From the NCBI GenBank assembly GCA_024364735.1, contig JAGFNQ010000300.1, forward strand, positions 186,001-250,000: a DNA stretch of 64,000 nt, written 5' to 3'. The translations under genes were made by a program, and so were the position numbers. This DNA is from Boesenbergia rotunda (lineage: Eukaryota; Streptophyta; Magnoliopsida; Zingiberales; Zingiberaceae). Each line of letters begins with the position of its first letter. Position 1 is the first letter of the stretch. Shown one piece after another: positions 35,883 through 49,906 of this stretch. The notes beneath the pieces were generated by a model. It was given only the letters and a program-made list of their open reading frames with translations. It searched no databases and was not told the DNA's origin.

Positions 35883-38711
35883 CTCAAAAATAAATATATT
35901 TTTTTTAAAAAAAAACTTTTAAAATGACATTAAAGTCTATATTTCCAGTGGGGGAAGAAGACCCTCTTTTTCAACTCTTACCTTCTCTTTCACCTCTATT
36001 AATTGTGTTTATTCTTGTGGCATGATTCATGTGCTATAACATGTGTGTTTCACTCACAAGGCATAAGTCATGTTCATCTTATGGCCAGTGGGACATAGTT
36101 TAACTGAAATAAGGGAACATTATCAATTGAGCTACGTATTCATTTTTCTAAAAGAATTTAAATAAAAAATGGGGCCATTGGCACTATCAAATGCGTTATT
36201 ACCTTAATTTAATTCATAATGGAATTGTTGATCTTTTATTGAATAACTATCCCTAGTTATTTTGTTTAAATTTGAATTCTTACTGAGTTTTAGGACAAAT
36301 TTGTATCATCTAATTGTTTAAATTATATGCCTATTATTTATCTTTACTTTTAAGATACAATATATGTAAAAGTGATATATGATAAATTTTGTTAAAGTTA
36401 ACATGTTGGACGAATAGACAAATGTGTTTTGAAATCGGATAAAGTATATCAAAGAGAATAAAAGGAAGAAAATAATAAATAAAAAAAGATAAATAGGAAA
36501 TATGTATATATTTTTAATGGAGTACATGTCAAATTTTAAGAGAAGTAGAAGTAGACAAGGCACATGGGAGCCATAGATGAACAAGGCTTTGGGCATTGCA
36601 TGTGCCATGTGCTCGTTTGATCAAGACACAAATTCCTTTGTCATGCATTTTTTTAATAATAATAACAATATTATTATTATTATTATTCTGACAATATTTT
36701 CATAGAAGTTAAAATTGTGTAGGATTGTTAAAGATATGCTTACAACAACCTCCACAATTGGCGGACTAATGCAAGCAATTAGAACTGTGGTAACATGAAT
36801 GAGATAGATTCTGTGGGGTCAAGATTATAAATTGTCAAATTGGCTTATGTTGGGGTCATTGGACAATCCATGTGGTCAAAGGACACCAACTTGGATTGTC
36901 TAATCAAACCCACATCCATCAGAAAATCAATTTTAAAAAAAAAGTGTTTATGTTGTGGTTGTAAAGAAGGCCCTAATCCAGTTTTGTTCTTGCACAGTCA
37001 TTAGTCAATTCGTAGAATGCAAAATCTGTAGAGGTTCTCTCCGTTGGATCCCATGTCAGTCAAGGTTGCATTTTGATTGTCGATGATTTAATTAAAAATG
37101 ATGGAGACAATTCTAGGCCGAAACAAGAGCAACTACATAGGAAGAGTTCTATAGAGGTCCCATGAGATTTGCATTTTCTCTTGTCTGCTGCTTGATTCAT
37201 GGTGAAAGCATGGTTTTCAGGGTGTTGGTCAATGGGTGTTTGTGTTGTTGCATTTAATGTTGTTGTTGATGTTCTTTGAAGATGTGGTTGTCATAGCGTC
37301 AAGTATGCAACTTTATCACCACACAAAATAGGTCACTCTTTCTTTTTAGTTTTTAGTCTGTCTACCTCTGGTGCAAAATCCTTAGAAAAATTTTTGAATT
37401 TTAAATAAGATGGATATTTGAAAAATTATTTTTTTCAAATTATTTTTAAATTAATATTAAATATTAAATTTGCAATTCAGATTCAAATTGAATTTCATAT
37501 TCTCTGTCGAAGATCAAATATCTTCTATATTAGTGATTTTTTTTCTATCACTTATTATCATTATTAAACAAAAATATATTAAATTAATATCATATTAAAA
37601 AATATATATAATTAAAAAATAAACTAAATACCTATTTAATCTACTCCATATTTAAAAAAAATATTTTCTTTTATATATATAAAATGCAAAAGATTCAAAA
37701 GATAAGATTATTCCTGAATCGACCATGCAAATTCAATCTATGAATTGGACAAATTTTTTATTCATAGAAAATGAAATGAAAGATCTTACTAATAAGACAA
37801 TCATAATCAGAATCAAATAGAAGAATTCGCAAAAGAAAAAAAATCCACCTATGATGATAAAAGACCAGAATTAGAAAGATACTCCTTAATCATAATCAAG
37901 GATTTATTATATAGCTAGAGCGGCCTTCACAAATTGCAAATACTAATTTATTAAGAACCAATCGGATTGAACTATAACATCATCGTTGGATGGAATCGAA
38001 ATATCTATGAGATCCGGGTCACAATTTGTATCGATTAAACAAATCGTCGAAATACCCAAATTACACACTCTCGAAGAGCCGTATATTCTTCTTGCTGATC
38101 AGCGATGATCAGCATATATATATAATTTAATCGATAATTCTTCCTACTCCTTCATTTGGATCAAATATATCCTCCATCGGATAGGTTAAAAAACACTCCT
38201 AACACTAACAGACAATTCATCAGCCCGTGCTTCTAAGTCAACCATCCATTAAGCATCATCCTTGAAAAAAAAAATTCAACCATTCTTCATCAAAGTTAAA
38301 ATTCGATTCTTAAATGTCTAAAAAAAATTGAAAATGCAACCTGCCACTGCATCATTATCGTGGGGAAAAAAGTTAACAGGGAGATTGTATATCTCCGGAA
38401 TTAGTGTGAATTATTTATAAAAAAACACTTTCTGATGGATAAATATTTCAGGAGGAAGGTTATCTGCCTCCCGAATTAGTCTATATTATTAAAAAAAAAT
38501 CACCCTCTGAGATATGGGAATCTGCTGAATGGCTAGATTACAATAAGAGAGGAAACACGGGGAGTAGAAAGGATTTGTTGGTTTAGCATAAACCATTGAG
38601 GGAGAATATTTTGAATATTTGGAGCGATGTAAAATCGTAGTTTGTGGAAATTTTTACAGAGATTTAGCATGACGATGATAAGATAGATGAGAAATATATA
38701 TCTGAGCTAGA
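35883..38711. other. Gene-free AT-rich region
   Basis: About 2.8 kb without a supported gene. Near 38380-38505 there is an imperfect direct duplication of about 75 bp (CGGAATTAGTnT...CACTTTCTGA and CCGAATTAGTCT...CACCCTCTGA). An (ATT)n-like tract is at 36655-36685. Isolated short open frames have no family resemblance. Confidence 0.55.
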
Positions 38712-41700
38712 TTACGAAATATCGAGTGACGATTTCCAGTAAGGAGGATCTGAGAGTGATACCTTTCCTTTATCGGTGGCGTATTTCCAGATGAGGTTGG
38801 CGTATTCTGGATGATCGATGAAAGGATTCCGATTGTGCTGATACAACTTGCATATTCTGTCATTTCTTAACTTCTCCGCGCTCGAAGGGGGATCGAGTTT
38901 GTTCCACTGTAGCAGAGTTGAAAGGAGACCCATTTCATTTGTTTCTGGCAGGAACATATATGAAAGCACCGTTAGCTAACCACTTCATTCAACTTCTTTT
39001 CACAAATCCTAAAGACTTTCAAGAATGGAAGCTCGGAAGGTGTTGAGTTACTTTTGGAGAAGGGAACTAACAAACATGCTGATAGACATGGCGGGATTGT
39101 AGAGATAGATAAAGAGGGAAGACGAAATTATAGCTTCTGGTGTCTTTAGTAAACAACTAAAAATGACTTATTGTGGGCATGACTGAAAGGTATTGTTTCC
39201 ATCATTCAACAAATCAACTATATGCAAAAAAAAAAAAAAAACATTATTTAAATGCATCGTAAATGATCATGATTGATTTTCAGCTCAAAGTATTATCAGA
39301 TTCTTAATTTTCTCGGTGCAAGCAATCGCTAAAGATTATTACAACCATAAGGATTATATACATTATTACATTTCTGGATAACTGAAACTGAGAAAGATTG
39401 AAGGATATATTATGAATAGTGTAGAAATTGAACTATGGTAACTAAGAAATATGACCTCATGCAGCTGAGCTCTAGTTGGGAATGGAATATCACTATATGC
39501 AACAGCATATTTAAGCTATTATACTAATCTTAGAAGTCCAACATTTGATAATCCAACATATTTATCCACCAATCTGGTAGTAAGTAATATGTCCAAGCGA
39601 TCTTTTAAACCTTATTCTTCTGAAATATGAAATATATAAATCTCAAATCTCTAAAATTAGTTGAATAGATAAGCTGGCTACCTATGGTTAATTCATGTAA
39701 ACTTCATCATTTAAATAAGCAACAAGTAATTCGTACAAAAATGAATTTACCAATATTTGGCGAATCAGAAAGTCGTAAAGGTGGACTCCCATTAGGTTGT
39801 TGAAATCCATAAGACACGGCCATATACATTAACGATCGTGCTATGTCTCCTTTCACCTGTTTTACAAATAGTCCATAGAAATTTAGTCATACATAATCAA
39901 GCCAAACTGAGAAAACATAAAATATGCTTAAGCCAAAAGAAAAAAGGGGCAAGTGAAAGCCAGAAAGGTTTTGTAATAGACTGGATTCGACTAGTCAAAT
40001 AAGAATGTATTGATGCATATCTAGAGAAAGGATTCAGGAATTGGTATGTATCGTCAGGTCCAAGCTGAAACTACGATCTGAAATGAGCTCATTACAAGTA
40101 ATCGGTATACACCACTCCTGGTACTAAATTCTAATCCTTGCTTATTGCAGTGATTTCTGAGCTCCCTTCATGCTCTAACTATAACAAATTCTCCATGTCC
40201 GTGGAAGAGGTATGTCATAGCAATACACATGAAACAAAATTTGGTTGATCAACAAAAAAGAGAGAAAAACAAAGTTTCGGGGAAGTAAATACTGCAGGAA
40301 ATACAGGAAACAAGCAAGAAAAAGGAATCAAAGGATTACCTTAGTTTCATAGTTTATTATCTGATTCAGAAGGCAAATGCAAAGATTAAGAGACACCAAC
40401 CAGACTTGGATCTATTGTAAACAAAAGAAAATAAGTTTATAACTTAGTTTACTATGCTTCTGTACCAAGAATCTAGATCTATAAGATGTGCAGCATTATT
40501 TATGAGAAAAATACCAATACTTTCCTTTCTCCAGAATTTAGCATTCAAGAATCCTTTGGATAATCAACCAAAGAGAAAGGAGAGAGAGATATCAAAAGGT
40601 AATCAGAACCTCTTTAGGTGGTGCCCATCTTTCCTTGTCAGTTTCGGTGTCAGCAGCAGCTTCATTGTTTGCCGGCCTCGAACAGTGAGTTGATGTCACC
40701 ACACATTCCCCATAGTACTTGTTTCCCCTGGATGAATTTACTGCACAAGAATATATTTTTCTTTGCATTTCTGAGCATGGCTAATAGAAGTATAGCAATG
40801 GAAATTCATAAGCTAGCAAGAGAAGTAAACTTTTTTGTCACCGTCATAATGGCCAAGATTAATAGCAGACCAATAGGGATCCCATATGATGAATTATATT
40901 TTTCTTATGAAGAGACTGCTAAATACCAACAGGTTATTCAGTATCCTATTGATAATCGGCAACAATTATTCAACTAAAACTGGAAATCTTTGGTGGGAAA
41001 ATACTGTTAGTCAGAAAACCTTCTATTTGTCATATAACCAAAACTGCTGCACAAGTTTTAGCTGTGAAATATAGCATACACGACAGTTGAATCATTAGGA
41101 AATATGGAATTAGACGACATACAAATCGAGGATATGTGTATCTGCATGTGTGTTCATTCAAATTTATCGTTCTCCAAATGAACATGGAGGCAAAAAACTA
41201 AAAACCAAGGAAACAAAACAAATTATACATAATACTCTTTTCATCTAATGACTTTGGTTTGCTCATTTTTTGAGATTTGCTTTCAAGGTATCAAGGTAGG
41301 TGTCATAGCCATGTTATAACTTCCAAAAGAAACACCAGGCTAATGCAATTTTTAAAAAAAATAAAATAAATAAAGTTGTATTTCTATAAAGATGTCCTGA
41401 CAAATGCATTGCATTATCGGAATATGCTCTTGATTATGAAATTGTTAATTAGTAACATGTTTAGTGATCCTTATTCCAGTTAATCATACCATTTGCATCT
41501 GCAGGATGAATGTTATGTAAATCCGTCAACATTGGTCCATTTCTCAAGCCATATGAACGAGGCCATAAATGTTCCCCTGCAACACAGAAAAGTGTTCATT
41601 GCTGGATTTTGCAGCTAATCAACTTTATGGTAGTTACTAAGATTTTGCTTCGATCAGAAGCACAACAAAAAAGAATACCCTGGATTACCAACATCAGGTA

Positions 41701-43186
41701 GGAATATTCAATTCTTCCAAGATAATCCAAGGCTTGGCCCTTCCTATAATCCTATCTAGTTTCTTTCCTAGCTTGGGTTGCAATAGTCTACGCAGCAGTA
41801 GCAACTAGCAAGCCATTACATCTCAACATGTCCAAACATCATCCAAATGCACAACTAAAAGAAGATTAGCCAGACGAGATGGATAAAAGAATTTCAAAAG
41901 TGAAATGATTTCCAAAGAGATAATACAAGAAAGATGATCCTAGAGATGGAACCATTACAGGTGATGCTCTCTTTTCACAATGTATGAGATACTCACCACA
42001 CTCTACACTTGTTATTACCTACTAATTACATAAAATTGAACTTCAACTTCCTATACGAGATGTTGAATTGCTCAAGTCGCTAGTGTAGACTGTATTCTAC
42101 TCTCTTCTAATTACCTCTGTTATAATGCACTTAAGACTAAAAACCAAAACAGCATATCAAACTATATGATAGTTCCATCATTCCTATAGCCATCTGCTAT
42201 TCTAGCAGAAGGAAATGAAATATTAGCCAGTGAAAATATTGTGCATGTCAAATAGTGGAACTACAGTCTGGGCATTTGAATGCAAATACTCAACTGAATA
42301 AATCAATCATAATTTTGCCAGTGCATCCTTAAGTTACATTTTTCCTGAGAACTACCATTTTTTTTTTTTGCCCCATTAGTTTAAGAAGAGTAATTCTGAT
42401 TTAAATATAATGGTTAACAAGAAACAAGTACTTATTCTGAAGCATATTTACTCACTGTTCCATCCTTCTGGCTTTCCGGCCAATGATTTTGGAACAGCTC
42501 TAAGCGAATAGATCTCAACTCTGCACATAAAGACCTAGGCAAGTAGTTCTACGTTAGAAAGCTAAAAAAACATGGAACCAACCACCAAGCTCAGAAACTG
42601 CAGCCCTACATCTCTGAGGAGGCTTCTGGGTGTTCGAAATCTGCTGCATCAAGAATCTTGAGAGCGTACCAGATCTAAGTTATAGCACGCAACACGTAAG
42701 CAATTAACAGCTAATTATACTTAGAAGCAGAGAAACAAACAACGTACGTCTTTGTAACGCAGCGACTGATGAGCAGAAACAATGGAATTGAGCTTCTTCA
42801 TCAGCGCGGTGCCTTTAAGCCCATCGACGCCAGTGTAGTATCTGTCGACGTCTTCGCAAGGGTAAATTGTGGCCGTGACCGCTGAATTGAAAGCAAGGGC
42901 ACAGGCGAATCCAACGATGCTCGCTAAGAAAATGCCACTGGAGAAAAAAAAAATGAATATCGAATTCCGATCATATGAAACGAGAAGATCATCGAGCCCA
43001 AAGGAACCTGAGAGGGAGTCTGCTGGCCTCGAGCGGCGACGGGCCGACAGGCTTGCTGCGAGGGGCAGAACTCGCCTTGATCATGCCGATGGCGGATGCG
43101 AGAGTCGAAGACCGGCGGACGAGGGATGAGGAGGAAGGATTTGTAGGGAAAGCTAGGGTTTGAGCGGGACGGAGGAAGGTGCTCAT
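38712..43186 (-). CDS. Bacterial-type endonuclease I, predicted plastid-targeted
   Basis: Eight exons in exact phase give 351 residues: 43008-43186, 42748-42937, 42610-42674, 42456-42520, 41490-41576, 40610-40740, 39751-39856 and 38712-38944. The start MSTFLRPAQTLAFPT opens a Ser/Arg/Pro-rich, acid-poor N-terminus typical of a chloroplast transit peptide. A hydrophobic segment follows (GIFLASIVGFACALAFNSAV). The Endonuclease_1 family (PF04231-like) signature is clear: YYTGVDGLKGTALMKKLNSI, then GWNREHLWPRSYGL, LTDLHNIHPAD and NSSRGNKYYGEC. The REHLWP histidine is the expected catalytic residue of this His-Me finger fold. The C-terminal half (GDIARSLMYMAVSYG, EMGLLSTLLQWNKLDPPS, HNRNPFIDHPEYANLIW) is also typical. 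Bacterial relatives such as Bsn and EndA are non-specific DNases or RNases. The plant substrate and exact compartment are inferred, not known to me. Confidence 0.92.
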
Positions 43187-43959
43187 GGATGGAGTCAGAC
43201 TAGGCACCTTATTAGACTGGTACGATTACTGCCGGTGAGGTTGTGGTTGCCGTTTAAGGAAGTCACGAACGAACCAATACTTTTGCCGAGGATGGAGTTT
43301 ATTCGATAACGCCCTTATAATTAGTTATCACCAAATGATAATGATAACTCAACAATAGTTTATTTTTAATCACGTCCCTCGTTATCTTTTTTTTTTTAAT
43401 ATTTTTTTTATTACATCAGATATCATTAATTCTGATAATTGATCCAGTCCTATGAAAATTTCAGTCTAACATTTTTAAATCAGCAGTCCATTAAAAAAAT
43501 TTAAGAATTAAGAAGGCGTAAAGTAACTTGAAACGCCAAAGAACCAATTCTTTGGTTTCAAAGGTTATGCATTTTATGTTTTAACTATGCAAATCGCATC
43601 GAAAAAAAAACTACAGAAAAGTGTTGAAAATGGGGGAAAAATAATTGTATTGCAGTCAGATTCCACATCAAAAGTACGACCACAATACAGTAGCTAGATT
43701 CGTAAGAGCATATACAATGAGCCTTGAAATCTAAAAATTAAAAAAAATGATGGAATCTGAAACAAGAGTGTCTATCTGTATTACACAATCAATGTTCATC
43801 AGTTTCATCACGCTCAGTAGGTTAGAATAATAAGAACAACCTCATTGATCACTCCAAATAAAAGAGCAACCAATTCTTATCACCCAAATTCAAAGTCCTA
43901 AAACAATTACAGACAACATATAGGGAATAAAAGAGAAGCAAGGGGAGAGGGGTTTTCAC
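43187..43959. other. Spacer with partial repeat A
   Basis: This is the likely promoter of the endonuclease gene and the 3' end of the PP2C gene. Near 43434-43490 (TTGATCCAGTCCTATGAAAA) there is a short fragment resembling dispersed repeat A. No gene is seen. Confidence 0.4.
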
Positions 43960-46900
43960 CTACAATTTCCTTGTAGTTTCATCAGTACTAGCCAAGAAAC
44001 GCACGACGACACAGGTTATATTGTCCGCGCTGCCTCTTTGATATGCCTCCTGCAACAGCTTCTTGGCTGCTTGTTCTGGATCCTTAAAGGATTTTACCAT
44101 CTCCACAGATTCCTGTAGGGGATGGAATTCAATAAGAAAGTAGTTAATGCTTTGTGTTGGTCTTTTCTTTACTTTTTTAAAGGGAATTTTCAAATATGTA
44201 GGAAAAGGTTTAGCACACTGTTCATTTTAGTTTATCATCGCAAAGGCAACTATTTTATAAAATATTTCATCACACCAAGAATGGACCCTACTTCAACTCT
44301 ACCAAATGTCAGATTGATAATGATACACAAATTTATCAATCTTGTTTTTATAGTACTTAAATTTACAAGATCCAACATAGTTCAGGCAATCTACAAATCT
44401 ACTTAATGCCACACAATTAGTAATGTTAAATTAGTCTAATGAAACTAATATAACATTTTTTTTATCATCTATTTGAGGGCTAAGCTAATTGTAATGACAT
44501 TAGTATTTTTCTGACTTCTGCAATAATCTCACACAGTCGTGTCCTTTTTGATAATCTTACATTAGTATTTTTCCCCCCTCATTTACGATTATTAATTATT
44601 TAGTTTTTAAATTTGTATGCACCACTTGAACATTCAAATATGATATTACTGAATTCTCATTAGTTATTAGCATCCTACATTTGCAAACAACAACTTTATA
44701 AATCTTGTATGGTACTATAATAAAAAGATAAGAAACAAAAGCTGAAGACTAATGAGAAACTATAGTCAATACTATCTCAAAGTAATAATGCCATTTCTCA
44801 TCTCTCTAATTATTTGGTAACACCCAATAGATTATAGTCTAAGAATTTTAACATAATTCTTTTTTATTAAATCAATAAAAATGATTTCCCCCAATTAATT
44901 AGTATTATTTACCATGCATGGTTAACTTTTCAAGCATAAAATGAATTAATTCTTGAAATTTTCACTTTACATTTAATCTACTTTCAATCACCTTTCCTGA
45001 TTAGGACTGGAGTTGCACTCGAGTTAAGCTAATATGTGGTTTTGAGTTTTGCCTAGTGCCTCGGAACAAATCGTTCCTTTATACTCAATGATAAAATGGA
45101 TATTGCGGCAACTAATTATCACATGCAGACACTCATTTCTGTACAAATTTAAAACTTAAGATACCAGTAACTAACTTTGTATAAGTTTCACTACTCATTA
45201 ATATGTTTCCGAAGGTCTAAAAGATATACACTTGTAAATAAGATAAGAAATCTTACTTCTAGATGTATAAAAGGGCAACCTAGTGCACGCCTGTAAATAT
45301 AGGTTCCTAGGGAAGGGTTGAACCATATTGATCTATTATATACAACCTTACCTTGCATTGCAAGAGGCTGCTTCCATGACTCAAACCCGTGACCATAAGG
45401 TCACACGGCAACAACTTTATCATTGAACCAATGCTCCCCTTCATCTTAGTTCTAGATGTATAAGATAGAATTTTAAATTTCGATTGCATACCTATTAGAT
45501 TTATTTCAAATCACATCAATACCTTTAATCTTCACAAAGGCATAAATGTAAAAGCATTGATATGTAAGCACCTCATTTGAAACAACATCCCATAATCCAT
45601 CACTTGCAAGAATTACGAATTCGAGAGATCCATCAACCTCCTGCTCCTGCATTCAGCAATGAGTGCTCATGTTGGATCAGAAAATCCAGTGAAACTGTTG
45701 CTCATTGGTGAAAGCAAAACTATAGATTAACTCATGGAGAAGAAAGGGTTAGATCAAACATGAATTTCCGGATCTGCAACAACAAATCGCTTCAAATGCC
45801 TATCACCAAATGCACGAGAAACAGCAAGGACACCTCCAACACGCCATGTTCCTTTAATAACAAAATGAAGATTAAACTAAAATTCATTCAACAATAGGTA
45901 AAGTTGGAGGAATGATAAAATACCTGCCCACATCACAAAGCCCCCAGCATCCTCAATCCTTTGCTTCTCATCTGTTTGGTCGGGCTTGTGATCCCTTGAG
46001 ACGGCTATAGCTGCACAAGTCAACAACAGACACTCGTGAGAAGGCCTAGAAGTGGGGGAAATTTAAGCTCATTAACTGTTAGTTTACAGAAATTTCAAAC
46101 CATTCCATGAAAGTTGTTTCGGTTCTGGCCCAGCACATTATATTTTAGAATATATATATGGTTATGAAAGTAATCGACAAAGTTTCCACTTGAAAACTAA
46201 TCTCTCAATGTGTTAAGATACTTCTGTACAACTCTATTGTAACTTGAGAAAACAGATGAAAATCAATGATTGGAAAAAAGTGATTTGTCAAAAAAAAAAA
46301 CCTCCTTGGAAAATTCGTCACAAATAATGTGTCAAAAGACAAGAACCAAGTTGAGCATGAGTTTCATAATATCTTTATGGGAAAACATCTGAATCAGTTG
46401 GACTATTAATGAGTAAACAAACTTCATTCAATGGAAAAGGAAGGGAAGAAAATAAACAAAAATTCCAAAGTGCAACAAGCTTATAGAATATAAGTACATA
46501 CCAAAACTGGCCCAAAAAAAAAAGAAATTAACAACCATACAAAAGTTACTGCTCATAAATAACACACAAATATGAGTATATTTAGAAGACATTAATCAGT
46601 TGTACTCCCAAAGAAAGATACAAAGTGAACCACGAAATGATTAAAGACCAGGCAATGATTAAACAGAAAGGATAGTTGTAACAATTAAAAGAATCTATAG
46701 ATCCTCAAAGAATGGAGGAACTCAATACTGCCGTATGGCATACTATTTCTCACAAGATTATCAAATTTTCTTATGAGACTTTGATCCTCTTTCAATATTA
46801 TTTGATGTGATTCAAATTTTCTTTCCTATGATTTTGGTTCTAAAACAGTTAAAAACGGATTGTTGACAAAACAGCAATCTAAGGAAAGAAACTTCATCAG

Positions 46901-48844
46901 AAATGCAAGGAGAAAAGGTAAACTTTCAACCATCTTAATCTTATGTTTAGAAGGTTGAAGTAAAAGTCGGCCATTGGACTCTGAGAGACAACATAGGTGA
47001 GAAAATAAAGAAGGTAAGATAACCGCATTTAAAGTACTAAGATAATAAGATTAATATGTAACAAATATGGGTGCAAAAAGAAAAGTGATAATGAAATCAA
47101 GAACCTAGGTGAGTCAATTTATGAAAAAAGGAGAGGTAAAGATGCAACAATCTTTCAAAATCAACAATCTTTTTATCCTTTTCCTTTTTAACTACTATCA
47201 TTTTTAATGGTTCTTTCCTCTTTCTATTTTGGTCTTGCTGCACAATTCAAGGAAATGAAAGATACATTGCTCACTAGAGAAAAAATGATGTGCTTTTTTG
47301 CATTCTTGCTGCTTTTGATGAGGCCATAGAAGATGAAATCCTGTTATATTTTAAAATATTGTGGTGTTTCCTTCAATATTAATGATTGGTCTTGCTGAAA
47401 GGTCAAACCAACAATGTATGCTCAACAATGTTCTCATAAGAAATTGACGGCTTTCTTCTGAGGGACATTTTACATTTGGCCTCTAGCCAAGTGGTGTTGC
47501 TGTAGCAGTGATTGCAGCAAATGGGTTCTTAGATACTTGTTAGCCCAAGTGTTTACCATGATTTGTTCTCATAAAAAATGGCCTCTAACTAATTCAAATG
47601 ATGATTATAAGTACTAGGACTTACCATCTCCTCCCTTACATATAACAACTCTCGAGTCCCCAACATTTGCTACAACTAAACGATTACCAACAAGAACTGC
47701 AGTTGAAGCAGTCGAACCAGCCTCTCGATTTTGACTGTTCTCGCATTTTAAAAACTCTGAATCTGTATGTTTGTATGCATCAGCTGAAGAAATTCAAAGA
47801 AATATTTTGAAGTCAGATTCTCTATCTTAAATATCCTCACATAACAAAAGCAAACTAGCATCACCTAGAGCTGACTTGATATCAGTAATGAACTTGGGAT
47901 GTTGAAGTAAATTGCTGAAAAGGTTTTTTTTTACATACTCTGCCACTTGTGCACCACCATGACCTGCACATCATACAATTACGATAAAAAAATTGGCATC
48001 AAGGCATTGAATGTATAAGAATTCCAACCAAAAAAAAAATCCTATTTAAGATGTATAGAAAGAGACATGATTAAGGATATTCATGAAAGCATTTTCAAAC
48101 TTTTCCCACTAAACAAAAAAACTAAGAAAAGAGGATACTACACCAAACAGAATAGTTAAAACAGAACAGAACCAGAGAAACTCTTACCATCAAATACACC
48201 AAACAAGCCTACAATTTGGTCATCTATACAATCAATTCTCGTCTCATAGAAGTCCTCCATTGAAGATCTTTTACCTGGAGAGCTTGCATATCCATAACTG
48301 AACTTCAAGTTTTGACTGTTATGAAAGAAACAAACATGAGTTCTCCTGAAATTGTGAAGCATTACTACATCCATATAAGGTGACCCATTTGAATATACGT
48401 AAAAGTATCAACGAATAGTCTCACTCATAGCTAACAATTTGCAAATACATGATGGAATCATTGCATGTTCCTCAATCTACTTGTACAGAGAAACTTAAAC
48501 TAATGATTCCATGGTAACACAAGCTATCACAAAAATTAGCTTTGAATTAAAAACTCAAAACATAGAATGCCAATGGGAGCAGGAAGCAAAGATCCACCCG
48601 TACGACATCAAACGTAGGAAAGCTCTTGCGTTAAAAGAGGGCAACAGATGCACTCGATAAACGGAAAGCTAATACCGCGTACAAACATCACCACAACCGC
48701 AATAAGCGTCACCGTCAAAATTAGAAGGCCAAACACAAGCTTATCGAGAAGGTAGACAATAGAATTGAAACAGTAATAATAATACCTGAGTCCTCCGCCG
48801 CTCACTGGTGCACCGTTGGCTTGAGCGAAATTCAAATAACTCAT
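43960..48844 (-). CDS. Protein phosphatase 2C, PP2C59/WIN2-like
   Basis: Eight exons close in phase to 283 residues: 48786-48844, 48188-48315, 47865-47963, 47625-47783, 45924-46010, 45760-45851, 45572-45646 and 43960-44112. The start MSYLNFAQANGAPVSGGGLS leads into KFSYGYASSPGKRSSMEDFY, LFGVFDGHGGAQVAEYVKKN, ANVGDSRVVI, DHKPDQTDEKQRIEDAGG, LAVSRAFGDRHLKRFVVADP, ILASDGLWDVVSNE and AYQRGSADNITCVVVRF. All metal-binding aspartates are present (FDGHGG, the SDGLWD aspartate and SADN). It should dephosphorylate phospho-Ser/Thr proteins, Mg2+/Mn2+-dependent. The closest relatives known to me are Arabidopsis PP2C59 (WIN2) and its sister proteins, which are not the ABA co-receptor clade. Introns 4 (1.6 kb) and 7 (1.46 kb) are long and empty of recognised genes. 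Confidence 0.95.
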
Positions 48845-49182
48845 CTTTCTTCCAAATCTGCCAATCAAGACAGAAGAGAGAAATTCTACAAAAACGAACC
48901 AATTACAGGGGTCGAAGTTATTAGCCTGGAGAGAGATCCAGATCCTCAATCGATCTCTTCATACTCAAGTGGTCGTCCGATCCAAACCGAAGCAAAAAAA
49001 ACAAAATCTACGATCAAATTCACCGCCTAAATAAGAAGTAATTATAAGACGCCAATAAAAAAACTACCAATCGAAGAAAGCAATTTCGAAGAGAAAGAAA
49101 TAACCAGGCGCACCAAACGTAATCGACCGCGATCGAGAGCAAGGACGAAAAAAAAAGGGAAGAGGGAGAGAGAGAGACGGGG

Positions 49183-49272
49183 TCCTTTTAGCAATTTCCC
49201 ATGGAGCCGTCTTTTATATTTGCTTATTCCTTTTAGCAATTTCCCATGGAGCCGTCTTTTATATTTGCTTAT
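49183..49272. repeat. Perfect 45-bp tandem duplication
   Basis: Two identical adjacent units (49183-49227 and 49228-49272) begin TCCTTTTAGCAATTTCCCAT. They lie about 340 bases upstream of the PP2C start codon, so promoter or 5' UTR length may vary between alleles. Absence of any difference suggests recent origin or an assembly artefact. Confidence 0.9.
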
Positions 49273-49906
49273 TTAAATCGATGCCCTCCGGTCGGTCCCC
49301 TTAAGTCGATTTCATATTTGCCTTTACACCCTTGTTCAGTAGTTCAATTCGCGTCAACGCCTTCCTTTTTCTTGGGTCTTGTCTTGGGTATCTATCAGAG
49401 ACAAAGTTCATTGGGCAACGGGGAACTACAAAGAGATTTATTAATAATTGTTTCTTAAAAAAACAAAGGTTAAATTTAGAATATTATAAGAGATTTTCTC
49501 CTCACTTTGCAAACGGAAGAAGTTTGGGGTGGACGCAGATGGCAACAACAAGGGTGGCCACTGAAACAAAACAAACTCGGGCGCGGACAACAAACGCCAA
49601 GCTAAATGGAGATTACAGGCATTTATAGGAAACACGAGCTTGAAATTCAAGATATTATTAGTTGGCACAAGTAATGATTCAGTTAGACTTTATCCTCTCT
49701 CTCTCTGCTTGCGATGGCAATGATATAAACCTTCGGGGCCAGCCGACACATCGACTGTGAGAAAAGTAACCAAGATTTTTGGCAGCTGGAGAGAGAACAA
49801 TATTTGCTTATTATATTGAACAATGCTGAGCTTAGCATCTATCTCCATGTAGAAGAGAGTGGGAAGGTAGTTCTATTACCTGCTGTGTGCCATCCTGATG
49901 GGATGA
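49273..49906. other. Spacer between the PP2C promoter and the At-4/1-like 3' end
   Basis: No gene is supported. A small CT repeat lies near 49696. Confidence 0.4.

Noticed and set aside
36318..36608. 96-codon hydrophobic frame on the minus strand
   Set aside because: Phe/Ile/Tyr-rich translation of A/T-rich DNA; no recognisable domain or promoter context.
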